Positions 9,124-16,994 of a stretch of DNA of 64,000 nt are shown here, one piece after another (position 1 is the first letter of the stretch; every line of letters starts with the position of its first letter). A program made the position numbers and the translations under genes. Source of the stretch: JAPPHA01 sp963662815 (GTDB taxonomy: Bacteria > Pseudomonadota > Alphaproteobacteria > Rhodobacterales > Rhodobacteraceae); contig CAXXWA010000020.1 of NCBI GenBank assembly GCA_963662815.2, positions 496,001 through 560,000 of the forward strand, in the 5' to 3' direction. The notes beneath the pieces are model-generated. The model saw nothing but the letters and a program-made list of their open reading frames with translations. It was not told where the DNA came from and did no database searches.

Positions 9124-9565
9124 ATGATCAAGGGCCTGCATCATGTGGGGATGGCCACGCGCGACCTGCCGCGGCTCGCCGGTTTCTACATCGAGCTGTT
9201 TCATGCCGAACTGCTCCGCGAATTCTCATGGAATGCCGATGCCACGGAAATCTCGGCCAGGCTGGGGCCTCGAGCGGAGCGCGGGGCGGCTGGTCTTTCT
9301 GAAAATCGCGGGCGCCGGACTCGAAATCTTCCAGTTCGACGCTCCCGAAATTGCTGCGTCCGCCGCCCTCAGGTCCGTCGCCAAGCCCGGTTTCAGCCAC
9401 ATCTGCCTCGAGGTCGACGACTGCGCCGTCGAATATGGGCGCCTGGCCGCGGACGGCATGTTCTTCCACGGCCCTCCCCTCGCCATGCCTTCCGGCGGTG
9501 TCTTCACCTATGGTCGCGATCCCGACGGAAATGTCATTGAGCTGTTTCAAGGGCCCTGCGGCTGA
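9124..9565 (+). pseudogene. VOC (glyoxalase/dioxygenase) superfamily protein, frameshifted
   Basis: The first frame from ATG 9124 gives MIKGLHHVGMATRDLPRLAG and continues to ATEISARLG. The family pattern then resumes one base out of frame: GLERSAGRLVFLKIAGAGLEIFQF, FSHICLEVDD and GRDPDGNVIEL (the typical C-terminal metal-site strand), ending with the stop at 9563-9565. A single extra base at about 9262-9285 explains this. Joined, the protein would be about 147 residues, the normal size for a one-domain VOC enzyme. Either the gene is dead or there is a sequencing error. The 3' end overlaps the convergent aminotransferase gene by 32 bases. Confidence 0.75.
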
Positions 9566-10556
9566 ACACGGGATCATGAGCCTGGTAGTCGACGGGCACG
9601 CCGCGCCAACCCTCCCATCGCTTTTTCCAGTAAAGGTCGTGAATCGTGGTCGACACCTGACCCGCTCCACGGCACAGCGGTCTGCCGTCCACCGAGGAGA
9701 CCGGCATGATGCCGCCCGCACTTGACGTCAGGAATGCTTCATCAGCCGACATCAGCATGTCGACGCTGACCCTCCCGACACTCACCGGCAAACCGAGTTC
9801 GGAACAGATTTCCCGAACGGTCTGCCGCGTGATGCCTTCGAGGCAACCGGCATCGGGGGTCAGGACGGCGCCGTCTGCAACGACGAAGACGTTCGATCCC
9901 GGCGCCTCGGTGAGAATCCCTCGGCCATCGGTCATGACGGCCCAGTCAGCCCCGTGTTCGCCCGCTTCCATCAGAGCCATGCTGAGATCAAGCGAGCAGA
10001 AATTCTTGGCCCTCGGGTCCACGGCGGCGACCGGAATGCGGATGTGGTTCCGAGCGACGCGCAAGTCGATGCCCGCCTGCCGCTCGGCGTCTCCCTTGAT
10101 GAAAATGTATGGCATAGCAAAGGCGTAGAACCGGTTTGTGAAGCGGCCGGCATGCACCCTGTCGGCAGCCGCCTGCGGGTTGGCGCCGCGGGTAACCGCC
10201 CACCAAACATAGGCATCCTTGAGACCGGTCCGCGCCACGAGCGCATTCAGAAGCGCCGCTTCCTCCTCGTTCGAAAACGGGTTGTTCATGGCAACGCGGG
10301 CGCAGGAACGGGCAAAGCGGGCCTGGTGATCCGACAGGCGGAAGAACCGGCCGCGACTGACGGATACAACGTCATAGACAGCGTCGGCGCGCATGAATCC
10401 GAGGTCGGTGATCGGCACCGTGGCCTGGCCGAGCGGCACGAACCGGTCGATGACATAGGCAGCGCCGGCCGCCCATTCGGGATCCCGGGGCAACGCGCGG
10501 TGTTCGGGCGCTTCGGCAATGATCGATTGCACGGGCATGGGGGCGGGACCGGTCAT
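9534..10556 (-). CDS. class IV PLP-dependent aminotransferase (branched-chain/D-amino-acid type)
   Basis: A 340-residue fold-type IV PLP enzyme, the class of IlvE, D-amino acid transaminase and aminodeoxychorismate lyase. The PLP lysine is in AKNFCSLDLSMAL (mid protein). The cofactor-phosphate segment is EAPGSNVFVV, followed by LEGITRQTVREIC, and the N-terminal half contains VPITDLGFMRADAVYDVV. The exact amino donor cannot be called. The start ATG overlaps the stop of the arylsulfotransferase gene by four bases (ATGA), so they are co-translated. The pairing is unusual and hints that the enzyme works on a modified or sulfonated amino acid, but that is inference. Confidence 0.85.
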   Translation of the reverse strand: MTGPAPMPVQSIIAEAPEHRALPRDPEWAAGAAYVIDRFVPLGQATVPITDLGFMRADAVYDVVSVSRGRFFRLSDHQARFARSCARVAMNNPFSNEEEAALLNALVARTGLKDAYVWWAVTRGANPQAAADRVHAGRFTNRFYAFAMPYIFIKGDAERQAGIDLRVARNHIRIPVAAVDPRAKNFCSLDLSMALMEAGEHGADWAVMTDGRGILTEAPGSNVFVVADGAVLTPDAGCLEGITRQTVREICSELGLPVSVGRVSVDMLMSADEAFLTSSAGGIMPVSSVDGRPLCRGAGQVSTTIHDLYWKKRWEGWRGVPVDYQAHDPVFSRRALETAQ

Positions 10557-12229
10557 GCGCCCACCCTCGTTGCCGCGGAGGCGTTCTCCAGCGCATCGCC
10601 GAAGTCGAATGCCACGCCCATGGATTCCGGATAGAGACTGTCAACGCGCACGCCCGAGAACACCTCCCACTGGATGAGCTCGTTCGGGTCCCGGACCGTC
10701 ACGTCGAAAAGGATGTTGGAAATGTCCTTCCTGTCATACTCGAGAATGCGCGCGTGGGACGGAAACTCCGCCACGTAACGCATCGTCCGGTCGTCCTCGT
10801 CCATCCCGATATCGTCCTGACCATGCGGCATTGCGATGGAATGGATCACCATGGCGGTATCGGTCTCCTCGAAACGGTGTGCATCTCCCATGGCCCAGGT
10901 CCGCTCCTTGACGTCCGAATCCGTCAGCGCCGAACTCCACAACTGCTCGACCGTCATCCTCGCTTCATCGACCCGGTACTCGACCCCGCGCGAAAAGCTC
11001 TTGTTGAACGGGATGCGTTCATGTCCGGGACGCGCCCCGTAAATGCCGTTGTCGAACAGCACGATAGTGCCTTCCGAGGTCAACCGGGGATTGTGCATGT
11101 GCCAGGGCCAGCGAAACGGTTCGCCAACAGGCGTCAGGAGCTTCGCTTGCAGATCGGGCTGCCAGTCCGCATGGTCCCCGAGTATCCACTTGATCTCGCC
11201 CGATCCGCGGTCGATCTTCAGGATGCAGTCCTGCAGTCGAAAAGAAACCAAAACGCTGTCGTCCCGCGGGTCGTAGGTCACGCCGTTGCCGTGGGTCCAG
11301 TCGCCCGCGTCCGGAAAGCCGCGAACATGCCAGTAGGCGTCAAGCGCGTCGTAGCCGATCCGGTAGGGATCGAGATGGTCGAAGCTGTCCCAGCGCCAGA
11401 CCACCTCTCCGGCGGGGGTGAACTCGACGACCATGTCGCCGACGATCTTCCTGTCGGACCTGTACCTTTCCGGTTCGTGCACCGAAGCAGGCCAGTCCGC
11501 GACCCGCCTGGCGTGGGCCGACAGCGCCAGGAAGTTGCCGTTGGGCATCTGGTGTGGCTGGTGGTGCAGGCTGCGGACCGGAACCGGAATGGCGCCTTCC
11601 AAAGGCCCCTGCGGGCGGCCGGCAGCGTACCAGGCGCGCACGGTATTGCCGGCCAGGTCGATTTCCCGGGAACAGAACTCCGTGTCGTGAACGAAGACGT
11701 TTCCGTTCGCCAGCCGCTCGATCCCGGCCGCGCGGTTCGGCATTCTGCGCATCCAGCGAATTCGCCCGCGATTGTCGATCGCTACAAGAAGTCCCCATCC
11801 CGTCAGAAACCGGCGCTGCGCCGTCGTCAGATCGGTCGATCTTCCGAAGGCGCGGCGGCGAACGCTCAGGAGCGTGAATCGGCCGGCCATCATGTCCGGA
11901 TTGCTGATGCGGGTTCTGAACGGCGGCAGTTCGAGAGGCGAGGTCGGCACATCCTTCAGTTCGTGGCGGAGCTCCTCGTCCCAGGTGACCGCGGTTTCGC
12001 CGTCGGTGATCTGCACGGTCACCCGCGCGACGCCGTCAGGAAGAAATCCCAGCAACAGATAAGGCCCGTCGGATGCGGGGAACCGCAAGGTCCAGACATC
12101 GTCGCCCTGCCCGATTCGGGCGAGAACCTCCGTCGCACCCCTGCAGGGAACCGTCAATTCGGCAATGAGCGGCGCCTTGGCCGGCCCCGGCCGCAGTGTC
12201 GGCGCCGATATGTAATCTGGCGCAGTCAT
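10553..12229 (-). CDS. arylsulfotransferase (ASST) family protein
   Basis: A 558-residue protein resembling the arylsulfotransferase family, which transfers sulfate between phenolic compounds through a histidine intermediate on a six-bladed propeller. Family-like text includes GIERLANGNVFVH, SLHHQPHQMPNGNFLAL, FDHLDPYRIG, WTHGNGVTYDP, SGEIKWILGDHADW and PWHMHNPRL. The start is taken at ATG 12229 (MTAPDYISAPTLRPGP). The longer open frame upstream is arginine-rich and unlikely. No signal peptide or membrane segment is seen, unlike periplasmic enteric ASST, so it is probably cytoplasmic. It is coupled to the class IV aminotransferase downstream. Substrate unknown. Confidence 0.8.
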   Translation of the reverse strand: MTAPDYISAPTLRPGPAKAPLIAELTVPCRGATEVLARIGQGDDVWTLRFPASDGPYLLLGFLPDGVARVTVQITDGETAVTWDEELRHELKDVPTSPLELPPFRTRISNPDMMAGRFTLLSVRRRAFGRSTDLTTAQRRFLTGWGLLVAIDNRGRIRWMRRMPNRAAGIERLANGNVFVHDTEFCSREIDLAGNTVRAWYAAGRPQGPLEGAIPVPVRSLHHQPHQMPNGNFLALSAHARRVADWPASVHEPERYRSDRKIVGDMVVEFTPAGEVVWRWDSFDHLDPYRIGYDALDAYWHVRGFPDAGDWTHGNGVTYDPRDDSVLVSFRLQDCILKIDRGSGEIKWILGDHADWQPDLQAKLLTPVGEPFRWPWHMHNPRLTSEGTIVLFDNGIYGARPGHERIPFNKSFSRGVEYRVDEARMTVEQLWSSALTDSDVKERTWAMGDAHRFEETDTAMVIHSIAMPHGQDDIGMDEDDRTMRYVAEFPSHARILEYDRKDISNILFDVTVRDPNELIQWEVFSGVRVDSLYPESMGVAFDFGDALENASAATRVGA

Positions 12230-12463
12230 CTTGTCTGTCGTCCTTCGATTTCGAACCATCCTGCGCCGGTTGCACGGGCAATGGAAGCCCCGGTTTTCCG
12301 GGAACGCGTCATCTCCGGCACGTTTCCCGGATGGCCAACGCGCTGCCGGACCGGAGCGCCAGGCCTGCCTCCGGATGCGGGCGGTCATGGCGCTGTCCCG
12401 CCAACGGCCAGCCTTCGGCCAGGCGTTACGGGGCCTGCCGTCGGGAAATGCATATACTGAGAA

Positions 12464-13498
12464 TCAAACCGGAATCAGCACCCAGCAGTCGAGATCAAGC
12501 AGAACCCCCGGGAAATAGCGGCCGTCGCCGTCCCTGAGCTGCATTCCGGCGGCATCCGCGCGCACCGCCGCCAGGCGAATGCGGAGGGCGCCCACGCCAG
12601 GGACCGGGGTTTCGGCAACGTCCAGGATCTCGCTCCAGGCGCGCACGGTGTCGCCGGCAAAACAGGGATTCGCATGAACGCCGGCATTGATCGCAACCAT
12701 CAGCTGCGCGTTCGCGAGACCGTTGAACGAAAGGCTTCGGGCGAGACTGATGATGTGTCCGCCGTAGATCAGCCGCCTGCCGTCGCTCCGGATCGTCGCA
12801 TCGAAATGCACCCTCGCCGTATTCTGCCAGAGGCGCGTCGCCGACACGTGGTCGCTCTCTTCGATCGTTACCCTGTCGACATGATCGATTCGTTCCCCGA
12901 CAACGTAGTCGCCGAGGCGGTGGGGTTCGCCCGCGAGCCGAAAATCGTACTTCCGGAAATCGAGCCTCCCGGGAACGGGCAGGCGCTCCGGCGGCACCGA
13001 GGCCGGCAGTTCCGGCACCACGGCAGCCGGAGGCTCCGCGTCGGGATCGCGCTTCCTGACCATGACCCAGCGCACGAATTCCATCACTGTCTCGTTCCGC
13101 TGGTTGAAGCCGCGCGTCCTGACCCAGACGATCCCCGACTTCCCGGACGAGACCTCCCTCAGCCCGATCACCTGCGACGATGCCCGGAGAGTATCGCCCG
13201 GATAGACCTGTCCGGTGAACCTGCAGTCCGCGTAACCGAGGTTGGCGACGGCGTTCAGGGATACGTCCGGGACCGTTCGGCCGAACACCATGTGGAAGCA
13301 GGCGAGTTCATCGAGGGGAGATTTGTCCAACCCGCAGCCGCGGGCGAACTCGTCCGAAGAGTGTATTGCGAATCTGGACGGGTAGAGCGCATGGTAAAGC
13401 GCGCGTTCTCCGCCGGAAATCGTTCGAGGCACCGCGTGCGCCAGTTCCTGGCCAACTCGAAAGTCCTCGAAGTAGTTGCCCGTTGCGGTCTTGTTCAC
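12464..13498 (-). CDS. MaoC-family double-hotdog dehydratase, mesaconyl-CoA hydratase-like
   Basis: A 344-residue protein with two MaoC-type hotdog halves. The start is GTG at 13498, directed by a good GGAGG four bases upstream; the open frame before it is not family-like. The N-terminal text NYFEDFRVGQELAHAVPRTI, ERALYHALYPSRFAIHSSDE and FGRTVPDVSLNAVANLGYAD resembles mesaconyl-CoA hydratase (beta-methylmalyl-CoA dehydratase) of the ethylmalonyl-CoA and related C5 routes, and the length fits. The second half has YGGHIISLARSLSFNGLAN. It is divergent from mdh, whose product malate is an end product of glyoxylate-assimilating routes. Other ethylmalonyl-CoA genes are not in the window. A general MaoC hydratase is the alternative. 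Confidence 0.78.
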   Translation of the reverse strand: MNKTATGNYFEDFRVGQELAHAVPRTISGGERALYHALYPSRFAIHSSDEFARGCGLDKSPLDELACFHMVFGRTVPDVSLNAVANLGYADCRFTGQVYPGDTLRASSQVIGLREVSSGKSGIVWVRTRGFNQRNETVMEFVRWVMVRKRDPDAEPPAAVVPELPASVPPERLPVPGRLDFRKYDFRLAGEPHRLGDYVVGERIDHVDRVTIEESDHVSATRLWQNTARVHFDATIRSDGRRLIYGGHIISLARSLSFNGLANAQLMVAINAGVHANPCFAGDTVRAWSEILDVAETPVPGVGALRIRLAAVRADAAGMQLRDGDGRYFPGVLLDLDCWVLIPV

Positions 13499-13688
13499 GA
13501 TGCCTCCGGTCGCCGGAACGGCCCCTTCGCTCCCGGAGCGCACCGGCCGTCCGGCCGTAGAAACACAGCCCGGCCGCGGGCGCAAGCTCGGTTCCGTACC
13601 GGCACCCTGCCGGGCGATTCACACGCCTTGCCTTCGGCAGGTGTTGAAGCTACGCAACGAGGAGTATTTCCAGACACGGGGGGTGGCA

Positions 13689-14651
13689 ATGGCCCGAAAG
13701 AAACTTGCTCTGATCGGTTCCGGTCAGATCGGCGGCACGCTCGCGCATCTTGCCGGTCTCAAGGAGCTCGGCGACATCGTGCTCTTCGACATCGTGGACG
13801 GCATACCGCAGGGCAAGGCGCTGGACATCGCCGAGAGCGCGCCGGTCAGCGGATTCGACATCCGCGTCGCGGGGACAGGAAGCTACGCGGACATCGCCGA
13901 TTCCGACGTGTGCGTGGTGACCGCCGGCGTCGCCCGCAAACCCGGGATGAGCCGCGACGATCTCCTCGGCATAAACCTGAAGGTGATGAAGTCGGTCGGC
14001 GAGGGCATTTCGGAGTTCGCCCCGGACTCCTTTGTCATCTGCATCACCAACCCGCTCGACGCCATGGTCTGGGCGCTGCAGCGGTACTCCGGGCTTCCTC
14101 CCGAACGCGTGTGCGGCATGGCCGGGGTCCTCGACAGCGCGCGGTTCCGCCACTTCCTGGCGGAGGAATTCAAGGTCTCGGTCAAGGACGTCTCCGCATT
14201 CGTCCTCGGCGGGCACGGCGACTCCATGGTTCCGCTGGTCCGCTACTCGACCGTTGCCGGGATTCCGTTGCCCGACCTCGTGGAGCTCGGATGGACGACC
14301 GGCGAACGGCTCGACGCCATCGTGCAGCGCACGCGGGACGGCGGCGCCGAGATCGTCGGCCTCCTGAAAACCGGCTCCGCGTTCTACGCGCCGGCGGCAT
14401 CCGCGATCGAGATGGCGGACGCCTTCCTCAACGACCGCAAGCGCGTGCTGCCCTGCGCCGTGAACGTGCGGAATGCCTACGGGGTCGACGACCTCTACGT
14501 CGGCGTCCCGGCGATCATCGGCGAAGGCGGAATCGAGAAGGTCGTGGAGATTCGACTCGACGACCGGGAAAAGGACATGTTCGACCGCTCAGTCGAAGCT
14601 GTCCGGGGCCTTGTCGCGGCATGCATCAAAATAGACCCGGGCCTCGCCTGA
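13689..14651 (+). CDS. mdh: malate dehydrogenase
   Basis: A 320-residue NAD-dependent malate dehydrogenase of the lactate-dehydrogenase-like type usual in Alphaproteobacteria; it interconverts malate and oxaloacetate in the TCA cycle. The start is ATG 13689 after a GGGGGG run. The Rossmann loop GSGQIGGTLAHL, the substrate arginine region GVARKPGMSRDDLL, the motif ITNPLDAMVW, the segment GMAGVLDSARFRHFLA and the catalytic histidine in GGHGDSMVP are all present. It opens the TCA operon, with 143 bases to sucC. Confidence 0.96.
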   Translation: MARKKLALIGSGQIGGTLAHLAGLKELGDIVLFDIVDGIPQGKALDIAESAPVSGFDIRVAGTGSYADIADSDVCVVTAGVARKPGMSRDDLLGINLKVMKSVGEGISEFAPDSFVICITNPLDAMVWALQRYSGLPPERVCGMAGVLDSARFRHFLAEEFKVSVKDVSAFVLGGHGDSMVPLVRYSTVAGIPLPDLVELGWTTGERLDAIVQRTRDGGAEIVGLLKTGSAFYAPAASAIEMADAFLNDRKRVLPCAVNVRNAYGVDDLYVGVPAIIGEGGIEKVVEIRLDDREKDMFDRSVEAVRGLVAACIKIDPGLA

Positions 14652-14794
14652 CCGGGCTTGGGCGGCCCCGTCCGATCCCCGACGGCGCGGGCGGAACCGC
14701 CCGGGCTCCTGCCGCTGCCGGGCAAATGCGCTTCTAACCGTCCGGAAATTGTGCAATCAAACTGCGCAACCTGTTCACGGCAGGAGAATCGCGC

Positions 14795-15988
14795 ATGAAC
14801 GCACACGAACACCAGGCCAAGGATCTTCTCCGGGAATACGGCGCCCCCGTCTCCGACGGACGCGTGGTGCACGCCGGCGAGGACGGGCTGGCGCGGGCGC
14901 GGGAGCTCTCGGGCCCGGTCTGGGTTGTCAAGGCGCAGATCCACGCCGGCGGACGCGGGAAGGGACGGTTCCTGGAAGCGGATGCCGGCAAAGGCGGCGG
15001 CGTGCGCGTCGTTCGCTCGGCCGAAAAGGCGTCCGCGGAGGCCCGGCGGATGCTCGGGCGAACGCTTGTCACCCACCAGACCGGCGGCGGGGGAAAGACC
15101 GTCAACAGGGTCTACATCGAAACCGGCTGCGACATACGGCGCGAATTCTACCTGGCGCTCCTCGTCGATCGCGCGACATCCCGGGTTTCCGTCGTCGCAT
15201 GCACCGAGGGAGGCATGGATATCGAGGAGGTTGCCGAGACGACTCCGGAGAAGATCGTCTCGTTCAGCATCGACCCGGCTGCCGGGTACTCGGGGTTCCA
15301 CGGCCGCCGGGTCGCCTTTGCGCTCGGCCTCGAGGGAGGAGCCGCCAGACAGTGCGAATCGCTCGTCGGCACTCTCTACAGGCTGTTCGTCGAAAAGGAC
15401 TGCGAACTCCTCGAGATCAATCCGCTGATCCTCGATTCGGACGGCGGGCTGACCTGCCTCGACGCCAAGATGACATTCGACGGCAACGCAATCTTCAGGC
15501 ATCCGGAGATCGGCGCGCTCAGGGATCCGACCGAGGAGGACGAGCGGGAGGTCGCGGCCTCGGGGTTCGGGTTGAACTACATCGCGCTCGACGGGGAGAT
15601 CGGATGCCTGGTCAACGGCGCCGGCCTCGCCATGGCGACAATGGACATCATCAAGCTCTACGGATCCGAACCGGCGAACTTTCTTGATGTCGGGGGCGGC
15701 GCCAGCAGGGAGCAGGTCACGGAAGCCTTCAAGATCATCACGTCGGACCCCGGCGTCAGGGGCATTCTTGTGAACATATTCGGCGGAATCATGCGTTGCG
15801 ACATCATCGCCGAGGGAATCATCGCCGCGGTGCGCGATGTCGGGCTCAACGTTCCGCTTGTAGTGCGCCTGGAAGGCACAAACGTCGAGCTCGGCCGCAG
15901 GGTGCTGGCGGAAAGCGGCCTCAACTTGGTGTCGGCGGACAATCTCTCCGAAGCGGCGGAACAGATTATCAGCAGGGTCAGATCGTAG
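14795..15988 (+). CDS. sucC: succinyl-CoA synthetase (ADP/GDP-forming), beta subunit
   Basis: A 397-residue ATP-grasp subunit that, with SucD, makes ATP or GTP from succinyl-CoA. Seen: MNAHEHQAKDLLREYG at the N-terminus, the nucleotide-grasp loop AGGRGKG, CELLEINPL, NGAGLAMATMDIIKLYG and GGGASREQV, then VNIFGGIMRCD near the C-terminal CoA-ligase domain. AGGAGA lies ten bases before the ATG. Fifteen bases separate it from sucD. A malate-CoA ligase (mtkA) is a related alternative because a mesaconyl-CoA hydratase-like gene is nearby, but the order mdh-sucCDAB favours SucC. Confidence 0.94.
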   Translation: MNAHEHQAKDLLREYGAPVSDGRVVHAGEDGLARARELSGPVWVVKAQIHAGGRGKGRFLEADAGKGGGVRVVRSAEKASAEARRMLGRTLVTHQTGGGGKTVNRVYIETGCDIRREFYLALLVDRATSRVSVVACTEGGMDIEEVAETTPEKIVSFSIDPAAGYSGFHGRRVAFALGLEGGAARQCESLVGTLYRLFVEKDCELLEINPLILDSDGGLTCLDAKMTFDGNAIFRHPEIGALRDPTEEDEREVAASGFGLNYIALDGEIGCLVNGAGLAMATMDIIKLYGSEPANFLDVGGGASREQVTEAFKIITSDPGVRGILVNIFGGIMRCDIIAEGIIAAVRDVGLNVPLVVRLEGTNVELGRRVLAESGLNLVSADNLSEAAEQIISRVRS

Positions 15989-16003
15989 GCCGGAGGCGCG
16001 CAA

Positions 16004-16891
16004 ATGTCCGTACTCGTGGACGAGACCACAAGGGTCATCTGCCAGGGATTCACCGGCAGGCAAGGCACCTTCCACTCGGAGCAGGCCATAGCCTACGGCA
16101 CGCGCGTCGTCGGCGGCGTCACCCCGGGACGGGGCGGCAGCCGGCACCTCGACCTGCCGGTATTCGATACTGTCCGTGAAGCGCGCGGCGCAACCGGCGC
16201 CGACGCCACGGCGATCTACGTGCCGCCAGCCTTCGCCGCGGACGCAATGCTCGAGGCCATCGATGCCGGGATCGGGATCATCGTCTGCATCACCGAGGGC
16301 ATCCCGGTGCTGGACATGATGAAGGTCAAGCGCGCCCTCGAGGGCAGCGAATCGCGCCTCATCGGTCCGAACTGCCCGGGGGTCATCACTCCGGACGCCT
16401 GCAAGATCGGCATCATGCCGGGCCACATCCACCTTCGAGGGTCCGTCGGCGTGGTCTCGAGATCGGGAACGCTCACGTACGAGGCCGTCGGCCAGACCAC
16501 CGCAATCGGATTGGGCCAGTCGACCTGCATCGGCCTCGGAGGCGACCCGATCAAGGGCACCGACTTCGTCGATGCGCTGGAACTGCTCCTCGACGACGAG
16601 GAAACGGAGTCGATCATCATGATCGGTGAAATCGGCGGCTCCTCCGAGGAAGAAGCCGCGGAATTTCTTGCAGGGGAAGCACGTAAGGGCCGGAAGAAGC
16701 CGGTCGCAGGATTCATCGCCGGCCGCACCGCACCGCCGGGCCGGCGCATGGGACACGCGGGAGCGATCGTCGCTGGCGGAAAGGGCAGCGCGGACGGAAA
16801 AATCGAGGCCATGCGTTCCGCAGGAATTGTCGTGGCGGAGAGCCCGGCCGATCTTGGAAAGGCCGTGCTCGAAGCCATCGACGGATCCTGA
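16004..16891 (+). CDS. sucD: succinyl-CoA synthetase (ADP/GDP-forming), alpha subunit
   Basis: A 295-residue subunit with the CoA-binding Rossmann domain (VICQGFTGRQGTFHSEQA) and the phosphorylated active-site histidine in RRMGHAGAIVAGGKG near residue 248. Other landmarks are IGPNCPGVITP, GVVSRSGTLTYEAV and GEIGGSSEEEAAEF. The ATG follows GGAGG by seven bases. It lies between sucC and sucA in the same operon, and together the subunits perform the substrate-level phosphorylation step of the TCA cycle. Confidence 0.95.
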   Translation: MSVLVDETTRVICQGFTGRQGTFHSEQAIAYGTRVVGGVTPGRGGSRHLDLPVFDTVREARGATGADATAIYVPPAFAADAMLEAIDAGIGIIVCITEGIPVLDMMKVKRALEGSESRLIGPNCPGVITPDACKIGIMPGHIHLRGSVGVVSRSGTLTYEAVGQTTAIGLGQSTCIGLGGDPIKGTDFVDALELLLDDEETESIIMIGEIGGSSEEEAAEFLAGEARKGRKKPVAGFIAGRTAPPGRRMGHAGAIVAGGKGSADGKIEAMRSAGIVVAESPADLGKAVLEAIDGS

Positions 16892-16994
16892 CCGGGCTCG
16901 CGAGCGCGGAACCTGGTTCGGGGACGTTTGCATGGCGATGATCTGACAGGGGAACCTGTTGTCCCCTGTGAAATGGGCAAGCACGGGTAGCGAA

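Noticed and set aside
14795..16891. Malate-CoA ligase (mtkAB) instead of sucCD
   Set aside because: The pair sits between mdh and sucAB in the standard order, and the serine-cycle genes expected beside mtkAB are absent.
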